From Xylocopa sonorina (taxonomy: Eukaryota; Arthropoda; Insecta; Hymenoptera; Apidae): a stretch of 64,000 nucleotides of DNA. This document shows, one piece after another, positions 11,661 to 23,929 of the stretch. The notes beneath the pieces were generated by a model. That model was not told the origin of the DNA and did not search any database. It saw only the letters and a list, made by a program, of their open reading frames with translations. The DNA is taken from assembly GCF_050948175.1 (NCBI RefSeq), contig NW_027490164.1:744001-808000 (forward strand), written 5' to 3'. How positions within the stretch are numbered: position 1 is the first letter of the stretch; every line of letters starts with the position of its first letter. A program made the position numbers and the translations under genes.

Positions 11661-12010
11661 TCCTTTCTAGGAAATTACGTTCCCAGATGTCTCTGTATCG
11701 AAGCTATAGAGTACTAATGCCCCTTAGAACGCCATATCGCAACTCATTTCTATGTTTCGTGATAAGATATAATATTCATTGTTGAGTGTTATCTATACCT
11801 CGCATTCACTTCAAATGAATGTAAATGCGACACTTCCTTGCTAGGAAATAGCGTCTGTAGATGTATCGTCTATGTATCGTAGAAATAGTGTTCTAAAGCT
11901 TCTTTGAACGCGATATCGCATCTCATTTCTATGATTCATGATAAGATATAATATTCACTGCGAAGTGTTATGTATTCCTCGCCTAAAATTGAAATGTATG
12001 TAAATGCCAC
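11661..12010 (+). repeat. Diverged border monomers next to the island
   Basis: The first two plus-strand monomers carry many private changes (aggaaattacgttcccag, gccccttagaacgccatatc, cctcgcctaaaattgaaatg). Edge monomers that escape homogenisation by unequal exchange typically look like this. Several of the changes are shared with the monomer at about 9780-9940 on the other side of the island. Confidence 0.75.
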
Positions 12011-15000
12011 ACTTCCTTTCTAGGAAATAGCGTTTACAGATGTCTACGTATCGAAGCAATAGAGTTCTCATGCTTCTTAAATCGCGATATCGCACCTCAT
12101 TTCTATGTTTCATGATAAGTTATAATATTCATTGCGAAGTGTCATGTATACCTCGTATTCCCTTCAAAAGAATGTAAACACGCCACTTCCTGGCTAGGAA
12201 ATGGCGTTTGCAGATGTCTCCGTATCGTAGCAATAGAGTTCTAATGCTACTTAAATCGCGATATCGCATCTCATTTCTATGTTTTGTGATAAGATATAAT
12301 TTTCATTGCGAAGTGTCATGTATACCTCGCATTCACTTCAAAAGAATGTAAATTCGACTATTGATTTCTAGAAAATAGCGTTTGCAGATGTCTACGTATC
12401 GTAGCAATAGATACCTAACGCTTCTTAAAACACGATATCGCATCTCTCTTCTATGTTTCATGATATGATATAATATTCATTGCGAAGGGTCATGTATACC
12501 TCGTATTCACTTCAAAAGAATGTAAGTGCCACACTTCCATGCTAGGAAATAGCGTTTGCAGATATATTGGCATCGAGGCAATTGGGTTCTAGTGCTTCTT
12601 AAAACGCGATATCGCATCTCACTTCTATGTAACATGATAAGATATAATGTACAGTGCGAAATGTTCTGTATACCTCGTATTCACTTCAAAAGAATGTAAA
12701 TGCGAATCTTCCTTGCTAGGAAATAGCGTTTGCAGATGTCTACGTATCGTAGCAATAGAGTTCTAATGCTTCTCAGAACGCCATATCGCATCTCATTTCC
12801 ATGTTTCGTGATGAGATATAATACTCATTGCGAATTGTCATGTACACCTCGTATTCACTTCAGAAGAATGTAAGTGCCACACTTCCATGCTAGGAAATAG
12901 CGTATGCAGATGCCTACATATCGTAGCAATAGAATTCTAATGCTACTTAAATCGCGAAAGCGCATCTCATTTCTATGTTTCGTGATAAGATGTAATATTC
13001 ATTGCGAAGTGTCATGTACACTTCGTATTCACTTCAAAAGAATGTAAATGCAACACTTCCTTGCTAGGAAATAGCTTTTGCAAATGTCTTCGTATCGTAT
13101 AAATATAGTTCTGACACTTCTTAAAACGCGATATCGCATCACATATCTATGTTTCATGATAAGATATAATATTCATTGCGAAGTGTCATGTATGCCTCGT
13201 ATTCACTTCAGATGAATGTAAATGCGACACTTCCTTCCTAGGAAGTAGCGTCTCCAGATATCTACGTATAGTTGCAATAGAGTTCTAATACTGCTTAAAA
13301 CGCGATATCGCATCTCACTTCTATGTTTCATGATAAGGTATAATATTCATTGCGAAGTGTCATGTATAACTCCTATTCACTTCAAAAGAATGAAAAATGC
13401 GAAACTTCCTTGCTAGGAAATAGGGTTTGCAGAGTTCTACGTATCGTAGCATTAGTTCTAATGCTTCATAAAACGGGATATCGCATCTCATTTCTATGTT
13501 TCATGTCAAGATAAAATATTCATTGCGAAGTGTCATGTATTCCTCGTATTCACATCAAAAGAAAGTAAGTGCCACACTTCCATGCTAGGAAATAGCGTAT
13601 GCAGATGCCTACATATCGTTGCAATAGAATTCTAATGCTACTTAAATCGCGAAAGCGCATCTCATTTCTACGTTTCGTGATAAGATGTAATATTTATAGC
13701 GAAGTGTCATGTACACTACGTATTCACTTCAAAAGAATGTAAATGCGACACTTCCATGCTAGGAAATAGCGTCTGCAGATGTCTACGCGTCGAGGCAATA
13801 GAGTTCTAATGCTTTTTAAAACGCGATATCGCATCTCACATCTGTGTATCATGATAAGATACATTATTCATTGCGAAGTGTCATATATACCTCGTATTCA
13901 CTTCAAAAGAATGTAAATGCGACACTTCCATGCTAGGAAATAGCGTTTGCAGATGTCTCCGCATCGAGGCCATAGAGTTCTAATGCTCCTTAAAACGCGA
14001 TATCGCATCTCATTTCTATGTTTCATGACAGGATATAATATTCATTGCGAAGTGTCATGTATACCTCGTATTCGCTTCAAAGAAATGTAAATGCGACACT
14101 TCCTTGCTAGGAAATAGCGTTTGCTGATGTCTACGTATCGTAGCAATAGGGATCTAGTGCTTCTTAAAACGAGATGTCACATCTCATTTCTCTGTTTCAT
14201 GATAAGATATAATATTCATTGCGAAGTGTAATGTATACCTCGTATTCACTTCAAAAGAATGTAAATGCGACACTTCCTTGCTAGGAAATAGCGTTCGCAG
14301 ATGTCTACGTATAGTTGCAATAGTGTTCAAATGCTTCTAAAAACGGGATATCGCATCTCATTTCTATGTTTCATGATAAGATATAACATTCATTGCGAAG
14401 TGTCATGTATACCTCGTATTCACTTCAAATGAATGTAAATGCGACACTTCCTTGCTAGGAAATAGCGTTCGCAGATGTCTACGTATCGTTGCAATAGTGT
14501 TCAAATGCTTCTAAAAACGGGATATCGCATCTCATTTCTATGTTTCATGATAAGATATAACATTCATTGCGAAGTGTCATGTATACCTCGTATTCACTTC
14601 AAATGAATGTAAATGCGACACTTCCTTGCTAGGAAATAGCATTTGCATATGTCTACGTATCGTAGCAATCGAGTTCTAATGCTTCATAAAACGCGATATC
14701 GCATCTCATATACATGTTTCGTGATAAGATATAATATTCATTGCGAAGTGTCATGTATACCTCGTATTCACTTCAAAAGAATGTAAGTGCGACACTTCCA
14801 TGCTAGGAAATAGCGTTTGCAGATATCTCCGCATCGAGGCCATAGAGTTCTAATGCTTCTTAAAACGCGATATCGCACCTCACTTCTATGTTTCATGATA
14901 AGATATAATATTCATTGCGATGTGTCATGTATACCTCGTATTCACTTCAAAAGAATGTAAATGCGACTATTGCTTGCTGGGAAATAGCATATTCAGATGT

Positions 15001-17235
15001 CAACGTATCGTAGCAATAGAGTTGTAGTGCTTCTCAAAACGCGATATCGCATCTTATTTCTATGCTTCATGATAAGATATAATATTCATTGCGAAGTGTC
15101 ATGTATACCTGGTATTCTCTTCAAGTGAATGAAAATGCGAAACTTCCTTGCTGGGAAATAACGTTTGCAGATGTCTACGTATCGAAGCAATAGAATTCTA
15201 ATGCTTCTTAAAACGCGATATCGCATCTCACTCCTATGTTTCATGATAAGATATAATATTCATTGCGAAGTGTCATGTATACCTAGTATTCGCTTCAAAC
15301 GAATGAAAATTCGACACTTCCCTCCTAGGAAATAGCGTTTGCAGAAATCTACGTATCGAAGCACGAATGTTCTAATGCTTTTTAAATCGCGATTTCGCAT
15401 GTCATTTCTATGTTTCGTGATAAGATATAATATTCAGTGTGCACAGTTATGTATACCTCGAATTCACATCAAATGAAAGTAATTAAGACACATCCTTCCT
15501 AGGAAATAGCGTTTGCAGATGTCTACGTATCGAAGCAAGTGGGTTCTAGTGCTTCTTAAATCGCGATACTGCATCTCAACTCTATGTTTCATGATAAGAT
15601 ATAATATTCATTCTGCAGTGTTATGTATACCTAAAATTCACATCAAATGAATGTAATTGCGACACTTCCTTGCCAAGAAATAGCGTTTGCATATGTCTAC
15701 GTATCGTAGCAAGAGAGATCTAATGCTTTTTAAATCGCGATATCGCATCTCATTTCTATGTTTCATGATAGGATATAATATTCATTGCGAAGTGTCATGT
15801 ATACATCGTATTCACTTCACAAGAATGTAAATGCCACACATCCTTCCTAGGAAATAGCCTTTGCAGATGTCTACGTAACGTAGCAATAGATATCTAATGC
15901 ATCTTAAAACGAGATGTCGCATGTCATTTCTATGTTTCATGATAACACATAATATCCATTGCGAAATGTGATGTGTACCTCGTATTCGCTTCAGAAGAAT
16001 GTAAATGCGACACTTCCTTGCTAGGAATTAGCGTTTCCAGATGTCTACGTATCGAAACAATAGAGTTCTAATGATTCTTAAAACGAGATGTCGCATCTCA
16101 TTTCTCTGTTTCATGATAAGATATAATATTCATTGCGAAGTGTCATGAATACCTCGTATTGACATCACAAGAATGTAAATGCGACACTTCCTTGCCAGGA
16201 AATAGCGTTTGCAGATGTCTACGTATTGTAGCAATAGAGATCTAATGCTTCATAAAACGCGATATCGCATCTCATTTCTATGTTTCGTGATAAGATATAA
16301 TATTCATTGCGAAGTTTCACTTATACCTCGTATTCACTTCAAATCAATGCAAATGCGACACTTCCTTTCTAGGAAATGGCGTTTGCAGAAGTCTTCGTAT
16401 CGTAGCAACAGCATTCTGACACTTCTTAAAACGCGATATCGCATCTCACTTTTATGTTTCATGATAAGATATAATATTCATTGCGAAGTGTCATGTATGC
16501 ATGGTATTCACTTCAAAAGAATGTAAATGCGAAACTTCCTTGCTAGGAAATAGCGTTTGCAGATGTCTACGTATCGTAGCAATAGAGTTCTATCGCTTCT
16601 TCAAACGCGATATCGCATTTCATTTCGAGGTTTCATGAGAAAATATAATATTCATTGCGAAGTGTCATGTATACCTCGTATTCACTTCAAATAAATGTAA
16701 ATGCGACACTTCCTTACTAGGAAATAGCGACTTCAGATGTCTCCGTATCGAAGCAATAGAGATCTAATGCATCTTAAAACGAGATGTCGCATCTCGTTTC
16801 TCTGTTTCATGATAGGATATAATATTCATTGCGAAGTGTCATTTATACCTCGTATTCACTTCAAAAGAATGTAAATGCGACACTTCCTTGCTAGGAATTA
16901 GCGTTTCCAGATGTCTACGTATCGAAACAATAGAGTTCTAATGATTCTTAAAACGCGATATCGCATCTCATTTCTATGTTTCGTGATAAGTTATAATAGT
17001 CATTGCGAAATGTCGCGTATACCTCGTATTCACTTCTAAAGAAAGTAAATGCGACACATCCATGCTAGGAAATAGCGTTTGCATATGTTTACCTACCGTA
17101 GCAATAAAGTTCTAATACTGCTTAAAACGCGATATCGCATCTCATTTCTATGTTTCATAATAAGGTATAATATTCATTGCGAAGTGTCATGTATGCCTCG
17201 CATTCACTACAAAAGAATGAAAATGCGACACTTCC

Positions 17236-19130
17236 ATGCTAGGAAATAGCGTATACAGATGTCTACGTATCGTAGCAATAGAGTTCTAATGCTACTTAAA
17301 TCGCGATATCGCTTCTCATTTCTATGTTTCGTGGTAAGATATAATATTCATTGCGAAGTGTCATGTATACCTTGTATTCACTTCAAAAGAATGTAAATGC
17401 GACACTTCCATGCTAGCAAATAGCGTCTGCAGATGTCTACGCGTCGAGGCAATAAGGTTCTAATGCTTCTTAAAACGCGATATCGCATCTCACTTCTATG
17501 ATTCATGATGTGATATAATATTCATTGCGAAGTGTCATGTATACCTCGTATTCACATCAAAAGAATGTAAATGCGACTATTCCTTGCTATGAAATAGCGC
17601 TTGCAGATGCCTACGTATCGTAGCAATAGAGTTCTAGTGCTGCTTAGGTCGCGATATCGCATCTCATTTCTATGCTTCATGATAAGATATAATATTCATT
17701 GCGAATGGTCATGTATACCTTGTATTCACTTCAAAAGAATGTAAATGCGACTACTGCTTGCTAGGAAATAACGTTTGCAGATGTCTACGTATCGTGGCAA
17801 TAGCGTTCTAATGCTACTTCAATCGCGATATGACACCTTATTTATATGTTTCGTGATAAGATATAATATTCATTGCGAAGTGTCGTGGATACATCGTATT
17901 CACTTCAAAAGAATGTAAGTGCGACACTTCCATGCTAGGAAATAGGGTCTGCAGATGTCTACGCGTCGAGGCAATAAGTTTCTAATGCTTCTTAAAACGC
18001 GATATCGCATCTCACTTCTATGATTCATGATAAGATATAATATTCATTGCGATGTGTCATGAATACCTCGTATTCACTTCAAAAGAATGTAAATGCGACT
18101 ATTGCTTGCTAGGAAATAGCGTTTGCAGATGTCTCCGCATCGAGGCCATAGAGTTCTAATGCTGCTTGGAACGCGATATCGCATCTCTCTCCTGTGTTCC
18201 ATTATAAGATATAATATTCATTGCGAAGTGTCATGTATACCTCGCAAACACTCCAAACGAATGTAAATGCGACACTTCCTTGCTAGGAAATAGCGTATTC
18301 AGATGTCCACGTATCGTAGCAATAGAGTTCTAATGCTACTTAAATCGCGATATCGCTTCTCATTTCTATGTTTCGTGGTAAGATATAATATTCATTGCGA
18401 AGTGTCATGTATACCTTGTATTCACTTCAAAAGAATGTAAATGCGACTATTGCTTGCTAGGAAATAGCGCTTGCAGATGTCTACGTATCGTAGCAATAGC
18501 GTTCTAATGCTACTACAATCGCGATATGACACCTCATTTATATGTTTCGTGATAAGATATAATATTCAGTGCGAAGTGTCATGTACAACTCGTATTCACT
18601 TCAAAAGAATGTAAATGCGACACTTCCATGCTAGCAAATAGCGTCTGCAGATGTCTACGCGTCGAGGCAATAAGGTTCTAATGCTTCTTAAAACGCGATA
18701 TCGCATCTCACTTCTATGATTCATGATGTGATATAATATTCATTGCGAAGTGTCATGTATACCTCGTATTCACATCAAAAGAATGTAAGTGCGACTATTC
18801 CTTGCTATGATATAGCGCTTGCAGATGCCTACGTATCGTAGCAATAGAGTTCTAGTGCTGCTTAGGCCGCGATATCGCATCTCATTTCTATGCTTCATGA
18901 TAAGATATAATATTCATTGCGAATGGTCATGTATACCTTGTATTCACTTCAAAAGGATGTAAATGCGACTATTGCTTGCTAGGAAATAACGTTTGCAGAT
19001 GTCTACGTATCGTGGCAATAGCGTTCTAATGCTACTTCAATCGCGATATGACACCTTATTTATATGTTTCGTGATAAGATATAATATTCATTGCGAAGTG
19101 TCGTGGATACATCGTATTCACTTCAAAGGA
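17236..19130 (+). repeat. Nested local copies, 6- and 7-monomer offsets
   Basis: The variant cgtggtaagatataat occurs at 17331 and 18375 (1044 bp, 6 x 174). The variant tgcttaggtcgcg / tgcttaggccgcg lies at 17641 and 18859 (1218 bp, 7 x 174). Flanking monomers with ctacgcgtcgaggcaataag and ttcatgatgtgatataat follow the same order in both places. The two offsets differ by one monomer, so one copy gained or lost a unit after duplication. Confidence 0.75.
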
Positions 19131-19378
19131 ATGTAAGTGCGACACTTCCATGCTAGGAAATAGCGTTTGCAGATGTCTACGCGTCGAGGCAATAGAGTTC
19201 TAATGCTTCTTAAAACGCGATATCGCATCTCATTTCTATGCTTCATGATAAGATATAATATTCATTGCGAAGTGTCATGTATACCTCGTATTCACTACAA
19301 AAGAATGTAAATGCGAATCTTCCTTGCTAGGAAATAGCGCTTGCAGATGTCTACGTTTCGTAGCAATAGTGTTCTAAT

Positions 19379-20011
19379 GCTTCTCAAAACGCGATATCGC
19401 ATCTCATTTCTATGCTTCATGATAAGATATAATATTCATTGCGAAGTGTCATGTATACCTCGTATTCACTTCAAAAGAATGTAAATGCGACTATTCCTTG
19501 CTAGGAAATAGCGTTTGCAGATGCCTACGTATCGTAGCAATAGAGTTCTAATGCCGCTTAGATCGCGATATCGCATCTCATTTCTATGTTTCGTGATAAG
19601 TTATAATATTCATTCCGAAGTGTCATGTAAACCTCGAATTCACTGCAAAAGAATGTAAATGCGACTATTGCTTGCTAGGAAATAGCGTTTGCAGATGTCT
19701 ACGTATCTTAGCAATAGAGTTCTAATGCTTCTCAGAACGCGATATCGCCTCTCATTTCTATGTTTCCTCATAAGATATAATATTCATTGCGAAGTGTCAC
19801 GTACACCTCGTATTCACTTCAAAAGAATGTAATTGCGATACTTCCATGCTAGGAAATAGCGTCTGCAGATGTCTACGCGTCGAGGCAATAGAGTTCTAAT
19901 GCTTCTTAAAACGCGATATCGCATCTCACTTCTATGTCTCATGATAAGATATAATTTTCATTGCGAAGTGTCAAGTATACCTCGTATTCACTTAAAAAGA
20001 ATGTAAATGCG
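19379..20011 (+). repeat. Source/copy pair with 21120-21752, offset 1741 bp
   Basis: This stretch of nearly four monomers recurs 1741 bp downstream (10 x 174 plus 1). Shared markers are atgccgcttagatcgcg (19551 and 21292), aacctcgaattcactgc, and tttcctcataagatataat. The match ends where this copy reads cgacacttccttgctagggc and the other cgactattccttgctagg. Confidence 0.8.
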
Positions 20012-20189
20012 ACACTTCCTTGCTAGGGCAATGCGTTTGCAGATGCCTACGTATTGTAGCAATAGAGTTCTAATGCTTCTTAGATCGCGATATGGCATCT
20101 CATTTTTATGATTCGTGATGAGTTATAATATTCATTCCGAAGTGTCATGTAAACCTCAAATTGATTTCAAAAGAATGTAAATGCGACTA

Positions 20190-21140
20190 TTGCTTGCTAG
20201 GAAACAGCGTTTGCAGATGTCTCCGCATCGAGGCCATAGAGTTTTAATGCTTCTTACAACGCGATATCGCATCTCATTTCTATGCTTCATGATAAGATAT
20301 AATATTCATTGCGAAGTGTCATGTATACCTCGTATTCACTTCAAAAGAATATAAATGCGACACTTCCATGCTAGGAAATAGGGTCTGCAGATGTCTACGC
20401 GTCGAGGCAATAAGTTTCTAATGCTTCTTAAAACGCGATATCGCATCTCACTTCTATGATTCATGATAAGATATAATATTCATTGCGAAGTGTCATGTAT
20501 ACCACGTATTCACTTCAAAAGAATGTAAATGCGACTATTCCTTGCTAGGAAATAGCGTTTGCAGATGCCTACGTATCGTAGCAGTAGAGTTCTAGTGCTT
20601 CTCAAAACGCGATATCGCCTCTCATTTCTATGTTTCCTCATAAGATATAATATTCATTGCGAAGTGTCATGTACACCTCGTATTCACTACCAAAAGAATG
20701 TAAATGCGACACTTCCATGCTAGGAAATAGCGTATTCAGATGTCTACGTATCGTAGCAATAGATTTCTAATGCTACTTAAATCGCGATGTCGCATCTCTT
20801 TTCTATATTTCGTGATAAGATATAATATTCATTGCGAAGTGTCATGTATACCTCGAATTCACTCCAAAAGAATGTAAGTGCCACATTTCCATGCTAGGAA
20901 ATAGCGTTTGCAGATGCCTACATATCGTAGCAATAGAATTCTAATGCCACTTAAATCGCGATATCGCATCTCTCTACTATGTTACATGATAAGATATAAT
21001 TTTCATTGCAAAGTGTCATGCATACCCCGTATTCACTTCAAAAGAATGTAAATGCGAATCTTCCTTGCTCGGAAATAGCGTTTGCAGATGTCTACGTATC
21101 GTAGCAATAGAGTTCTAATGCTTCTCAAAACGCGATATCG
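20190..21140 (+). repeat. Segment copied to 28717-29667, offset 8527 bp
   Basis: The segment starts in a gcgactattgcttgctagg monomer and runs through tctacgcgtcgaggcaataag, cactaccaaaagaatg and gtgccacatttccatgc (20879 and 29406), all in the same order 8527 bp away (49 x 174 plus 1). It ends where this copy has tcgcatctcatttctatgc and the other tcgcctctcatttctatg. Differences inside are few. Confidence 0.82.
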
Positions 21141-22679
21141 CATCTCATTTCTATGCTTCATGATAAGATATAATATTCATTGCGAAGTGTCATGTATACC
21201 TCGTATTCACTTCAAAAGAATGTAAATGCGACTATTCCTTGCTAGGAAATAGCGTTTGCAGATGCCTACGTATCGTAGCAATAGAGTTCTAATGCCGCTT
21301 AGATCGCGATATCGCATCTCATTTCTATGTTTCGTAATAAGTTATAATATTCATTCCGAAGTGTCATGTAAACCTCGAATTCACTGCAAAAGAATGTAAA
21401 TGCGACTATTGCTTGCTAGGAAATAGCGTTTGCAGATGTCTACGTATCTTAGCAATAGAGTTCTAATGCTTCTCAGAACGCGATATCGCCTCTCATTTCT
21501 ATGTTTCCTCATAAGATATAATATTCATTGCGAAGTGTCACGTACACCTCGTATTCACTTCAAAAGAATGTAATAACGATACTTCCATGCTAGGAAATAG
21601 CGTCTGCAGATGTCTACGCGTCGAGGCAATAGAGTTCTAATGCTTCTTAAAACGCGATATCGCATCTCACTTCTATGTCTCATGATAAGATATAATTTTC
21701 ATTGCGAAGTGTCAAGTATACCTCGTATTCACTTCAAAAGAATGTAAATGCGACTATTCCTTGCTAGGAAATAGCGTTTGCAGATGCCTACGTATCGTAG
21801 CAATAGAGTTCTAATGCTTCTCAAAACGCGATATCGCCTCTCATTTCTATGTTTCCTCATAAGATATAATATTCATTGCGAAGTGTCATGTACACCTCGT
21901 ATTCACTACCAAAAGAATGTAAATGCGACACTTCCATGCTAGGAAATAGCGTATTCAGATGTCTACGTATCGTAGCAATAGATTTCTAATGCTACTTAAA
22001 TCGCGATGTCGCATCTCTTTTCTATATTTCGTGATAAGATATAATATTCATTGCGAAGTGTCATGTATACCTCGAATTCACTCCAAAAGAATGTAAGTGC
22101 CACATTTCCATGCTAGGAAATAGCGTTTGCAGATGCCTACATATCGTAGCAATAGAATTCTAATGCCACTTAAATCGCGATATCGCATCTCTCTACTATG
22201 TTACATGATAAGATATAATTTTCATTGCAAAGTGTCATGCATTCCCCGTATTCACTTCAAAAGAATGTAAATGCGAATCTTCCTTGCTCGGAAATAGCGT
22301 TTGCAGATGTCTACGTATCGTAGCAATAGAGTTCTAATGCTTCTCAAAACGCGATATCGCCTCTCATTTCTATGTTTCCTCATAAGATATAATATTCATT
22401 GCGAAGTGTCATGTGCACCTCGTATTCACTTCAAAAGAATGTAAATGCGACACTTCCATGCTAGGATATAGCGTATTCAGATGTCTACGTATCGTAGCAA
22501 TAGATTTCTAATGCTACTTAAATCGCGATATCGCATCTCTCTACTATGTTACATGATAAGATATAATTTTCATTGCAAAGTGTCATGCATACCCCGTATT
22601 CACTTCAAAAGAATGTAAATGCGAATCTTCCTTGCTCGGAAATAGCGTTTGCAGATGTCTACGTATCGTAGCAATAGAG

Positions 22680-23802
22680 CTCTAATGCTTCTCAAAACGC
22701 GATATCGCCTCTCATTTCTATGTTTCCTCATAAGATATAATATTCATTGCGAAGTGTCATGTACACCTCGTATTCACTTCAAAAGAATGTAAATGCGACA
22801 CTTCCATGCTAGGATATAGCGTATTCAGATGTCTACGTATCGTAGCAATAGATTTCTAATGCTACTTAAATCGCGATGTCGCATCTCATTTCTATATTTC
22901 GTGATAAGATATAATATTCATTGCGAAGTGTCATGTATACCTCGTATTCACTTCATAAGAATGTAAATGCCACTATTGCTTGCTAGGAATTAGCGTTTGC
23001 ACATGTCTACGTATCGTAGCAATAGAATTCTAGTGCTTCTTGAAACGCGATATCGCATCTCTCTTCTATGTTTCATTATAAGATATAATGTTCTTTGCGA
23101 AGTGTCATGTATACTTCGTATTCACTTCAATAGAATGTAAATGCGAATCTTCCCTGCTAGGACATAGCGTTTGCACATGGCTACGTATCGTAGCAATAGA
23201 GTTCTAATGCTTCTTGAAACGCGATATCGCATCTCTCTTCTATGTTTCATGATAAGATATAATGTTCTTTGCGAAGTGCCATGTATACTTCGTATTCACT
23301 CCAAAAGAATGTAAATGCGACACTTCCATGCTAGGAAATAGCGTATTCAGATGTCTACATATCGTAGCAATAGAGTTCTAATGCTACTTAAATCGCGATA
23401 TCGCTTCTCATTTCTATGTTTCGTGATAAGATATAATATTCATTGCGAAGTGTCATGAATACCTCGTATTCACTTCAAAAGAATGTAAATGCGACTATTG
23501 CTTGCTAGGAAATAGCGTTTGCAGATGTCTCCGCATCGAGGCCATAGAGTTCTAATGCTGCTTGGAACGCGATATCGCATCTCTCTCCTGTGTTTCATTA
23601 TAAGATATAATATTCATTGCGAAGTGTCATGTATACCACGCAAACACTCCAAACGATTGTAAATGCGACACTTCCTTGCTAGGAAATAGCGTATTCAGAT
23701 GTCCACGTATCGTAGCAATAGAGTTCTAATGCTACTTTAATCGCGATATCGCAACTCATTTCTACGATTCGCGATAAGATATAATATTCATTGCGAAGTG
23801 TC
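22680..23802 (+). repeat. Segment copied to 29640-30588 with one monomer removed
   Basis: Matching begins at an offset of 6960 bp (40 x 174; gctacttaaatcgcgatgtc at 22861 and 29821) and then shifts to 6786 bp (39 x 174; taccacgcaaacactcc at about 23632 and 30418). The shift falls in the gttctttgcgaagtg monomers near 23090-23276: the upstream copy has two of them in a row, the downstream copy a single fused one. This is the signature of unequal exchange or a one-monomer deletion. Confidence 0.8.
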
Positions 23803-23929
23803 ATGAATACCTCGTATTCACTTCAAAAGAATGTAAATGCCACTATTGCTTGCTAGGAAATAGCGTTTGCACATGTCTACGTATCGTAGCAATAGAATTC
23901 TAGTGCTTCTTGAAACGCGATATCGCATC

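Noticed and set aside
10100..11700. Simple fold-back sequencing artefact
   Set aside because: The sequence left of the island is not a near-identical reverse complement of the sequence right of it; they share family and some variants but differ at many positions.
16209..16526. 105-codon plus-strand open frame with two similar halves
   Set aside because: It spans nearly two monomers; the internal repeat is the 174-bp satellite (58 codons per unit, a multiple of three), and most neighbouring monomers have stops in this frame.
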